In this document: piece by piece, positions 15,899 to 22,978 of the stretch
Layout of the letters: each line of letters opens with the position of its first letter
Numbering within the stretch: the first letter of the stretch is position 1
Assembly: GCF_038594605.1 (NCBI RefSeq)
Contig: NZ_JBCFZM010000001.1
Span: 1,178,001 to 1,242,000 of the forward strand
Direction of reading: 5' to 3'
Length of the DNA: 64,000 nucleotides
Origin: Alteriqipengyuania bathyomarina_B
GTDB taxonomy: Bacteria > Pseudomonadota > Alphaproteobacteria > Sphingomonadales > Sphingomonadaceae
The notes under the pieces: generated by a model
The model's input: the letters and a program-made list of their open reading frames with translations, nothing else
The model's database searches: none
Told to the model about the DNA's origin: nothing
Translations under genes and position numbers: made by a program

Positions 15899-17086
15899 AT
15901 GTCGCCGACCGAAACAGACCCCGACAAGGGAACCGACGAGAGCAGGCCCGAAAGAAGGGAAGTGCGTCAATACACGGTCGCGCCCGACGATGACGATATC
16001 CGGCTGGACCGGTGGTTCAAGCGACACCTGCCCGAAGTCGGGTTCGCAACCGTGGCGCGCTGGGCGCGCACCGGGCAGATCCGGGTCGATGGCGGCCGCG
16101 CCAAGCCGGACGATCGGCTCGTGGCGGGCCAGGTGCTGCGCATTCCCCCCGGCAATCCCGCGAAAACAAGGGCCCCGCGCAAACGCGCCGAACTGAGCGA
16201 TGAGCAGCGCCAGCAGGCACGCGCGATGGTCATCACCGAGACCAAGACGGCGATCGTGCTCAACAAGCCGCCGGGCCTCGCGACGCAGGGTGGCAGCAAG
16301 ACCTACAGCCATGTCGACGGCTTGCTCGATGCCTTCGTAGAGGGTGACGGCCCCCGCCCTCGCCTCGTCCACCGGCTCGACAAGGACACGTCGGGCGTGC
16401 TGCTGATCGCGCGCACGCCGGGCAGCGCGGCGGCATTCTCCAAGCGCTTCTCCGGGCGCAGCGCCAAGAAGGTCTACTGGGCGCTCGTCGTTGGCGTGCC
16501 CGAACAGCATGTCGGCGAGATCGACGCACCGCTCGCCAAGCAACCGGGCACCGGCGGCGAGAAGATGCATGTCGACATGGAGGGCGGGCAACCGGCCAAA
16601 ACGCGCTACCGCGTGGTTGAACGCGCAGGCAACCGGGCTGCATGGCTCGAACTCGAACCACTGACCGGCCGCACCCACCAGTTGCGCGTCCACTGCGCCG
16701 CGATGGGCCACCCGATCGTCGGCGACGGCAAATATGGCGGGCAGGAAGCCTTCCTCACCGGCAGCATCAGCCGCAAGATGCATCTGCACGCGCGCCGCCT
16801 GATCATCACCCAGCCAGGCGGCGGCCAGCTGGACGTGACCGCCGAGCTGCCCGAGCATTTCGCCACGACGATGGAGCAGATGGGCTTCGACCTGTCGCTG
16901 ACCGATGCGGAGCCGCTGCGCGACGATCCGGGCCCCAAGACCAGGGCCGAAAAGAAGCAGGACGCCAAGCAGCACGCCAAGCAGTATCGCAAAGCGCGCC
17001 GGGGCGAACGCCGCTCGCGCGCCGTCTCCAAACCCGCCGCCAAGAGCAAGGCAGGCAAGAAGCCGAAACCCAAAGGCAAGCGCTGA
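15899..17086 (+). CDS. RluA-family 23S rRNA pseudouridine synthase (RluC-type)
   Basis: 395 residues. An S4 RNA-binding domain (LDRWFKRHLPEVGFATVARW ... about residues 30-80) is followed by the catalytic domain with VHRLDKDTSGVLLIARTPG, containing the essential Asp, and later LTGRTHQLRVH. The last about 70 residues are an unusually long Lys/Arg/Ala-rich tail that probably helps RNA binding. RluC modifies helices of 23S rRNA; the exact target here is inferred. Its TGA shares one base with the ATG of the following gene. Confidence 0.9.
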   Translation: MSPTETDPDKGTDESRPERREVRQYTVAPDDDDIRLDRWFKRHLPEVGFATVARWARTGQIRVDGGRAKPDDRLVAGQVLRIPPGNPAKTRAPRKRAELSDEQRQQARAMVITETKTAIVLNKPPGLATQGGSKTYSHVDGLLDAFVEGDGPRPRLVHRLDKDTSGVLLIARTPGSAAAFSKRFSGRSAKKVYWALVVGVPEQHVGEIDAPLAKQPGTGGEKMHVDMEGGQPAKTRYRVVERAGNRAAWLELEPLTGRTHQLRVHCAAMGHPIVGDGKYGGQEAFLTGSISRKMHLHARRLIITQPGGGQLDVTAELPEHFATTMEQMGFDLSLTDAEPLRDDPGPKTRAEKKQDAKQHAKQYRKARRGERRSRAVSKPAAKSKAGKKPKPKGKR

Positions 17087-17685
17087 TGCATCCGAACCCG
17101 GTCTTTCGCAGCGACGATCGCGCGCTGCTCGAAATGCTAATCGACAAGATCGGCTTCGGGATGGTGTTCCTCACCACGCCCGACGGACCCCGCGTGGCGC
17201 ACACGCCGCTACTGTTGTCAGGCGAAGGTGCGGTCCAGTTCCATCTTGCGCGCGGCAATTCCCTGACCCGCCACCTCGACGGAGCGACCGCTCTGGTGAC
17301 GGTCAACGGCCAGGACGCCTACGTCTCGCCCCGCTGGTACGCGAACCGCGATAGCGTGCCGACCTGGGATTACGTCGCACTGGAGTTGGAAGGCAGGGTG
17401 CGGCGGATGGCGGACGAGGGGTTGGAGGCGTTCCTGCATGCCGCCATCGCAAAGCACGAAGCCCGGATCGAGGGCGAGCCATGGCGCGCCGACGAGGCGA
17501 GCGAGTCGCTGTGGAGCGGGCTGTTCAAGGGCATCGCCGGGTTCGAGCTGGAGGTGCAGGCGTGGCGCCCCACCATCAAGCTCTCGCAGAAAAAGAGCGC
17601 GGCTGAACGCGAGCGAATTGCCGCAGGGCAGGCCGCTGCGGGACGACCCGCAATCGCGCAGCTGATGCGGACTCTTGGCGCATGA
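17086..17685 (+). CDS. PaiB-like FMN-binding protein
   Basis: 199 residues starting MHPNPVFRSDDRALLEMLID, which is the classic opening of PaiB/FMN-binding negative transcriptional regulator proteins. The split-barrel FMN fold is indicated by HLARGNSLTRHL, GQDAYVSPRWYAN and VPTWDYVALELEG. C-terminal AWRPTIKLSQKKS is also typical. In Bacillus PaiB is linked to sporulation and protease control, but the biochemical role in proteobacteria is unclear. It overlaps the preceding rRNA modification gene by 1 base and the following HAD gene by 4. Confidence 0.88.
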   Translation: MHPNPVFRSDDRALLEMLIDKIGFGMVFLTTPDGPRVAHTPLLLSGEGAVQFHLARGNSLTRHLDGATALVTVNGQDAYVSPRWYANRDSVPTWDYVALELEGRVRRMADEGLEAFLHAAIAKHEARIEGEPWRADEASESLWSGLFKGIAGFELEVQAWRPTIKLSQKKSAAERERIAAGQAAAGRPAIAQLMRTLGA

Positions 17686-18341
17686 CCATCCGCTGCGCGG
17701 TGTTCGATTGCGACGGCACGCTGGTCGACGGGCAGGCGGCGGTGTGCGATTCGATGGAGGCTGCATTTGCCCAAGCGGGACTGCCTCAGCCCGATCGCAA
17801 CGCGGTGCGCCGGATCGTCGGGCTCAGCCTGCCACAGGCGGTCCTGCAACTGGCTCCCGATGCCGAACGCGAACAACGGATGGCGGTGGTCGAGGCCTAC
17901 AAATCGCATTTCCGCGCCACGCGCGAGAGCGGCGCCCTGCGTGAGCCGCTTTATGCGGGCATCCGCGAAGTGCTGGACGCATTGCGCGAGGCAGGCTGGA
18001 ACCTCGCGGTCGCCACCGGCAAATCCGACCGCGGCCTGAACGCAACGGTCGCCACGCATGGGCTGACCGGGGTTTTCGACAGCCTTCAGGGCGCGGATCG
18101 GCATCCCTCAAAGCCGCACCCGGCCATGCTGGAAGAGGCGCTGGTCGAATGTGGTGCAGCGCCCGGCGATGCCGTGATGATCGGCGATACCAGTTTCGAT
18201 ATCGAGATGGCGAAAGCTGCGGGCGTGCGCGCCATCGGCGTGGCGTGGGGCTATCACGAGCCCGAGGAACTGCTGCGCGCGGGCGCCGAAGCGGTCGCGC
18301 AAACCCCGACACACCTGACGGAGATTCTCCTTGGACGCTGA
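17682..18341 (+). CDS. HAD-IA family hydrolase (phosphoglycolate-phosphatase-like)
   Basis: 219 residues with all four HAD motifs: FDCDGTLVDG (nucleophile Asp), VATGKSDRGL, SKPHPAML (Lys) and MIGDTSFDIEMAKAAG (metal-binding acids). The alpha-helical cap follows motif I, as in Gph-type phosphatases. Substrate cannot be read from sequence. Its ATG overlaps the upstream stop (ATGA), and its 3' end overlaps the next small gene by 11 bases. Confidence 0.92.
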   Translation: MTIRCAVFDCDGTLVDGQAAVCDSMEAAFAQAGLPQPDRNAVRRIVGLSLPQAVLQLAPDAEREQRMAVVEAYKSHFRATRESGALREPLYAGIREVLDALREAGWNLAVATGKSDRGLNATVATHGLTGVFDSLQGADRHPSKPHPAMLEEALVECGAAPGDAVMIGDTSFDIEMAKAAGVRAIGVAWGYHEPEELLRAGAEAVAQTPTHLTEILLGR

Positions 18342-18567
18342 CCCCGAAGCGGCCGAGGCGGTTGCGGCGCGCCGATACTGGGCGCTGCAATTCACCCGCC
18401 TCGCCGGAATTTTCACGACCTTTACCGGCGCGATGTTCGTCGTGGGCCGGATCGATGCCGGCGACGCAGGGGCGATCATCGGCCCCGCCCTGTTCGTCGC
18501 CGGGCCGCTGCTGTTCTTCGTGGCCCCCGTCCTGCTCGCCAGGAAGTGGAAGCGCGACCAGCCATGA
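18331..18567 (+). CDS. Small membrane protein with two helices (78 aa)
   Basis: Starts at TTG 18331, preceded by GGAGATT. The product has an acidic N-terminus and two hydrophobic helices (RLAGIFTTFTGAMFVVG and GPALFVAGPLLFFVAPVLLA), ending in KWKRDQP. No named family recognised. It is sandwiched by overlapping genes on both sides (HAD upstream, ATP12 chaperone downstream with ATGA overlap), so it is very likely translated. A role in F1Fo assembly is only a guess from position. Confidence 0.75.
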   Translation: MDADPEAAEAVAARRYWALQFTRLAGIFTTFTGAMFVVGRIDAGDAGAIIGPALFVAGPLLFFVAPVLLARKWKRDQP

Positions 18568-19265
18568 AGCGGTTCTGGAAGGCGGCCGACCTCACGCAGG
18601 TCGATTGCGGGTGGCAGGTCGCGCTCGACGGCAGGCCGGTCAAGACGCGCTGCGGCAGCGCGCAGATCCTGCCCACCAGGGCGCTGGGCGAATTGCTCCG
18701 CGGCGAGTGGGCGGATGCGCCGGAAGAGGTTCACCCCGATCACTTCCCGCTGCGCGACCTCGCCGACCGCGCGATCGACAGTGTCGCGAATGATCGCGAG
18801 CCCGTGATCGCCCGCCTGCTCGGCTTCGCCGATGGCGATACGCTATGCTATCGCGCCGAGCCGGACGAGGCGGTAGCGCGGCGCCAAGCGCAGGTGTGGG
18901 ACCCGATCGTAGCTCAGGTTGAGGACGAGTTGGGCATCACGCTCAGCCGCACGCACTCCATCCTCCACAAGCCGCAAGCCGAGCCCAGCCGTGCAGCGAT
19001 ACGCCAACGTCTCGAGAGCGAGAGCGCCTTCGTTCTTGCAGCGCTGGATGCCTCGGCCTCGCTCGCCGCGTCGCTCTGCGTGGCGCTGGCCGGGCTGAAG
19101 GACGATGCCGACGCGCAGGCGCTGTGGGCCGCCGCCAATCTGGAAGAGGATTTTCAGGCCGAGCAATGGGGCGTGGATGCCGAGGCGCTGGCCCGCCGCA
19201 ACGCGCGCGAGGCCGAGTTTGCCCGCGCGCTGGCGTTTGCGCGCGCGGCGCGATCACCAGACTAG
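18564..19265 (+). CDS. ATP12-family F1-ATPase assembly chaperone
   Basis: 233 residues from ATG 18564, which overlaps the upstream TGA; the longer in-frame start would sit inside that gene. The opening KRFWKAADLTQVDCGWQVALDGRPVKT-type segment (shown in part: WQVALDGRPVKT), LPTRALGELLRGEW, HFPLRDLADRAID and DTLCYRAEP are all hallmarks of ATP12. ATP12 binds the alpha subunit of F1-ATPase during assembly; bacterial copies are confined mainly to alphaproteobacteria. Last gene of the 15.5-19.3 kb run. Confidence 0.93.
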   Translation: MKRFWKAADLTQVDCGWQVALDGRPVKTRCGSAQILPTRALGELLRGEWADAPEEVHPDHFPLRDLADRAIDSVANDREPVIARLLGFADGDTLCYRAEPDEAVARRQAQVWDPIVAQVEDELGITLSRTHSILHKPQAEPSRAAIRQRLESESAFVLAALDASASLAASLCVALAGLKDDADAQALWAAANLEEDFQAEQWGVDAEALARRNAREAEFARALAFARAARSPD

Positions 19266-19303
19266 GATCGCGCGGGCAGTCCTTCGCAAAGCGGGCTTTC
19301 GCC

Positions 19304-19903
19304 CTACCCGCCGATCCATTCGGCCACGTCGAGCGCAACCTGGTTTGCCGCATCGTTCAGCGCATTGCCAACCGGGCTGGCCTGCGCCGGAACGCCGGGA
19401 ATGCGCGCCGTGAAGCGACGGGTTTCCAGCCGACCGGCGCTCTCGCGGATCGCGTCGTAGGTCACGATAACCGACCCGCTCTGCGCGTCGTAGCCGAAAT
19501 CGCGCAGGGTCCCGCGCAGCATGGCATCGGTTCCGCTGCGGCTCTCCACATCGTCGAGCACCAGCCGCCCGGTCCGCTCGCGGATGGTGGTGACCAGCAG
19601 GTTCTGGAACAGCTTGGCGGGCCGATCGACCCACACCGCATCCTGCAGATAGGCGATGGTCGAGGCATCGACCTGAACCGGCACCCGCGTCACCGCGAGG
19701 CTACCGGGAACCTCGGGCCGCATCACGGTCAGCGCGCTGGTCGCCTCGCCCGCGGGCCCGGTGCCGGTCTCGATCGGCGCATGGGGCGTCAGGGTCAGCA
19801 GCGCGGGCGGCGGGTCTTCGCCGATGCTGATGCATCCGGCCAGCAGGCACGCGGCAGCCCCGATGATCGGCAGGCGGAGGGTCGTCAGGCGCAGAATGGA
19901 CAT
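19304..19903 (-). CDS. ABC-type transport auxiliary lipoprotein of the Mla/MCE system
   Basis: 199 residues. Signal peptide with lipobox LLAGC, then a domain typical of ABC_trans_aux/PqiC-like lipoproteins (PALLTLTP, VPVQVDASTIAYLQDAVWVD, FQNLLVTTIRERTG). It is presumably an outer-membrane-attached partner that completes the phospholipid transport pathway. It follows the MCE gene by 5 bases and is the last gene of the operon. Confidence 0.9.
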   Translation of the reverse strand: MSILRLTTLRLPIIGAAACLLAGCISIGEDPPPALLTLTPHAPIETGTGPAGEATSALTVMRPEVPGSLAVTRVPVQVDASTIAYLQDAVWVDRPAKLFQNLLVTTIRERTGRLVLDDVESRSGTDAMLRGTLRDFGYDAQSGSVIVTYDAIRESAGRLETRRFTARIPGVPAQASPVGNALNDAANQVALDVAEWIGG

Positions 19904-19908
19904 CGCTG

Positions 19909-20862
19909 TCAGTCCTCCGGTTCGTAGTCGGGCAGCTTGGGCGAGGACAGCAGGTCGGTCGCGCCCTTGTCTTCCAAACGCTCGGTCAGGCTGCGCAGAG
20001 ACCGGCTGGTCGCCTGCAGGTCCTCGAGCGTGGCATTCGCGGTCGGCAGGGTTCGATCATTGAGCGTGCGCACGGCAGGCTGCGCCTGCTCGAGCGTCTC
20101 GTTGAGCGTTTCGGCGGTCTTGTTCGCCTTGCTCAGCGTGTTGCGCAGTTCATCGGCGATCGACTCGCCCTCGCGATTGATCAGCTCGTTGGTCGATTCG
20201 GTGGTCTTCTCGAACGCATCGAGTGCTTCGCTCGCCTCGCGCAGCGTGATCTGCATCTCCGCGAGCGCGCCCTGCAATTGCGGGGAAGCATCCGCAACCT
20301 CGGCGGAAATCGCGTTGGTGTTGCGTAGGATACCCGCCAGCTGCTGCTGGTTATCGTCCGACAGCAGCATGGTCAGCCGCTCGGTCAGCGTGGCCAGCCG
20401 TTCGAGCAGCAGCGGCGCATTGGCGAGGATTTCGCCGAAACCGCCCGCCTTGGGCGGGATTACCGGCACGCCTTCGGGGCAGGCGGTGGTTTCGCAATCG
20501 ATCGGTGGGCGGCCCTTGCGCGCGCCGTCCAGCATGATCGTCGAGACGCCGGTGAAGGAACTTTGCACCGTGGCGGTGGTGCCGACCAGCACCGGCACAT
20601 CTTGCTTCACGGCGACCCGCACGCGCACGAATTCGGGGTCCTTCTCCCACAGCGAGATTTCGCTCACCTGGCCGACCGGAACGCCGGCAAAGGAAACCTG
20701 GCTGCCATTGGCCAGTCCGGCGACCGACTGCTTGAAGAAGATGTCGTATTCCTTGCGATCGTTCTCGCCCAGCCGGGCGATCCACACGATCGCAAGCGCC
20801 AGGGCGGCGAGAATGGCGAGGGTAACCGCCCCCACCCAGACATGATTGGCCCTGGTTTCCAT
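19909..20862 (-). CDS. MlaD/MCE-family substrate-binding protein
   Basis: 317 residues. One N-terminal membrane helix (WVGAVTLAILAALALAIVWI), then the MCE domain (VAGLANGSQVSFAGVPVGQVSEI), and then a long helical region predicted as coiled coil (about residues 120-300). The form is that of the longer MCE proteins that make a periplasmic tunnel for lipids. It lies 10 bases after the ATPase gene and 5 before the lipoprotein gene, in a standard Mla operon. Confidence 0.92.
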   Translation of the reverse strand: METRANHVWVGAVTLAILAALALAIVWIARLGENDRKEYDIFFKQSVAGLANGSQVSFAGVPVGQVSEISLWEKDPEFVRVRVAVKQDVPVLVGTTATVQSSFTGVSTIMLDGARKGRPPIDCETTACPEGVPVIPPKAGGFGEILANAPLLLERLATLTERLTMLLSDDNQQQLAGILRNTNAISAEVADASPQLQGALAEMQITLREASEALDAFEKTTESTNELINREGESIADELRNTLSKANKTAETLNETLEQAQPAVRTLNDRTLPTANATLEDLQATSRSLRSLTERLEDKGATDLLSSPKLPDYEPED

Positions 20863-20872
20863 AATGTGTCGC

Positions 20873-21787
20873 CTATGCCTCGTCTTCGCCGGACTTGTCC
20901 AACGCTTTGACCGCCTCTGCCGCGATCGGCTTGTCCATATGCCGGCGCAATTCGTCCAGCGCCTGCGCGGTCAGTGCGGCGCGACCGCGCGGCCCGTTGA
21001 AATATTCCTGAATCCACGGATGGTCGAGCTGCATCAGGTTGGGCACCGTATCGACCGCGATCACGCGTCTGTCGGCCAGCACCGCAACCCGGTCGCAGAT
21101 CTCGTGCAGCGTATCGAGATCGTGGGTGATGAGAAACACCGTCAGCCCGAGCGTTTGCTTGAGTTCTTTGGTCAGCTGATCGAAAGCCGATGCACCGATC
21201 GGGTCGAGCCCGGCGGTCGGTTCGTCGAGGAACAGCAGCTCTGGATCGAGCGCGAGCGCACGGGCCAGCCCGGCGCGCTTCCTCATCCCGCCCGAAAGCT
21301 CGGATGGATACTTGTTCGTCGCTTCTTCGGGCAGGCCCGACATCACGACCTTGTAGCGCGCGATCTCGCTGACGAACTCGGGCGAGAGATCGGGGTAGAA
21401 CTGCTTGATCGGCACCTCCACATTCTCGCCCACCGTCAATGTGGAGAACAGCGCCCCGCCCTGGAACAGCACGCCCCAGCGGTTGCGCACGCCCAGCGCC
21501 TCGTCCGGCTCGGCGTCGGTCATCGATTGGCCGAACACCTCGATCTGGCCCGCGTCGGGCTGCTGCAACCCGATGATCGCGCGCATCAGAACCGATTTGC
21601 CGGTGCCCGATCCGCCGACCACGCCCAGAATCTCGCCCCGCTTCAAATCGAGATCGAGGTTCTCGTGTATCACCTGGTCGCCGAACGCATTGTCCAGCCC
21701 GCGTACGCGCACCGGATACTCGCCGCGAAACCGTTCGTGCCGCTGCGGTTTGTCCCCGCCGAAAATTTCGTCGACGATACTGCTCAT
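20873..21787 (-). CDS. Mla-type ABC transporter ATP-binding protein
   Basis: 304 residues from ATG 21787, which overlaps the permease stop (ATGA). Walker A GGSGTGKSVL, signature ELSGGMRKRAGLARAL (the SGGMRKR form is typical of MlaF), Walker B LLFLDEPTAGLDP and switch ITHDLDT are all present. A C-terminal extension follows the ATPase core. It would power lipid movement through the adjacent MlaE-type permease and MCE protein. Confidence 0.95.
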   Translation of the reverse strand: MSSIVDEIFGGDKPQRHERFRGEYPVRVRGLDNAFGDQVIHENLDLDLKRGEILGVVGGSGTGKSVLMRAIIGLQQPDAGQIEVFGQSMTDAEPDEALGVRNRWGVLFQGGALFSTLTVGENVEVPIKQFYPDLSPEFVSEIARYKVVMSGLPEEATNKYPSELSGGMRKRAGLARALALDPELLFLDEPTAGLDPIGASAFDQLTKELKQTLGLTVFLITHDLDTLHEICDRVAVLADRRVIAVDTVPNLMQLDHPWIQEYFNGPRGRAALTAQALDELRRHMDKPIAAEAVKALDKSGEDEA

Positions 21788-22896
21788 GCCCAGCCAACCC
21801 CGGTGAAGAACACCGCGAAGAACGCATCGAGCACGATCACGGTGAAGATCGCCTGGACCACCGCATTGGTGGTGCGCTTGCCGACTTCCTCGGAATTGCC
21901 GTGGACCTGCATCCCCTGGTAACAGCCCGCGATCCCGATGATCAGACCGAAAACGGGCGCCTTGATCATGCCCACCCACACATCATAGGTCGGCACGACT
22001 TCCTGAATGCGCATCAGGAAGGTCCAGAACGGAATGCCCAGCATCAAGTCGGAGATTACCGCGCCGCCGACGATCGCCATGACCGATGCATAGAAGCCCA
22101 GCAGCACTATCATGAACACGCAGGCGAAGATGCGCGGGATGACCAGCGCCTCGATCGGCGAGATGCCGATGGTTCGCATCGCGTCGATTTCCTCGGTCAG
22201 CTTCATCGTGCCGATCTGCGCTGCAAACGCACTGCCTGACCGGCCCGCGACCATGATCGCGGTCATCAGCACGCCCAGTTCGCGCAGCGTGATCCGCCCG
22301 ACGAGGTTCACCGTGAGCGATTCGGCGCCGAAAAATCGCAGTTGAGCCGCGCCCTGCTGCGCGATCACGATCCCGATCAGGAAGCTCATCAGGCCGATGA
22401 TCGGCAGCGAGTTGACCCCGACCGATTCGAACTGGTGGACCAGCGCGCGATAGCGGAACCGGCGCGGGTGCCGAATCAGCGCACCAATGCCGATCAGCAC
22501 CTGGCCGAGGAAACCGATGATGTTGGTGGTGCCGCGCCCGGCACCGAACACCTTTTCGCCCATCGCTTCGGATGCGCGCTCCAGCAGCGCGTTGCGCGGC
22601 GCGGCCATGGGCGAATCATTGTCGATCTCGCCAACCGCATCGATAAGCCGCTGCGCCCGCTCGCTCGCATTGACGATTTCTGCGGAATTCTCGCGCGCCA
22701 GCTTGCAGGCGAACCATGCACCGACGGTGTCGATTTCGTTGACCTCGCCAAGGTCGATCGTCGCGATGCCGAGATCGCGCTCGCGCAGATCACCCTCGAT
22801 CTCGCCGATGGTCGACAGGATATACGGCCCCGAAAGCCTGAGGATACCGCCCCCGTCGCCGCCCTGTTCCAGCGTATGCTGCGCCTCTGTCGCCAT
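21784..22896 (-). CDS. MlaE-type permease with N-terminal STAS domain
   Basis: 370 residues. About the first 100 residues resemble a STAS domain (ILRLSGPYILSTIGEIEG, IDLGEVNEIDTVGAW). The remainder is an MlaE permease: RPFRYRALVHQFESVG-type start (RRFRYRALVHQFE), GLMSFLIGIVIAQQG, MVAGRSGSAFAAQIGTMK and a run of membrane helices. In E. coli the STAS subunit MlaB is a separate protein; here it is fused, as in a number of alphaproteobacterial systems. First gene of the operon, divergent from valS, with 82 bp between. Confidence 0.93.
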   Translation of the reverse strand: MATEAQHTLEQGGDGGGILRLSGPYILSTIGEIEGDLRERDLGIATIDLGEVNEIDTVGAWFACKLARENSAEIVNASERAQRLIDAVGEIDNDSPMAAPRNALLERASEAMGEKVFGAGRGTTNIIGFLGQVLIGIGALIRHPRRFRYRALVHQFESVGVNSLPIIGLMSFLIGIVIAQQGAAQLRFFGAESLTVNLVGRITLRELGVLMTAIMVAGRSGSAFAAQIGTMKLTEEIDAMRTIGISPIEALVIPRIFACVFMIVLLGFYASVMAIVGGAVISDLMLGIPFWTFLMRIQEVVPTYDVWVGMIKAPVFGLIIGIAGCYQGMQVHGNSEEVGKRTTNAVVQAIFTVIVLDAFFAVFFTGVGWA

Positions 22897-22978
22897 CGCG
22901 TGTCGCTATGCGGGCAAAGCGCTGGAAGCTCAAGCACTCAGGTGACAAGCGGTGCGCGTGGTGCTTATGGGTCCGCCC

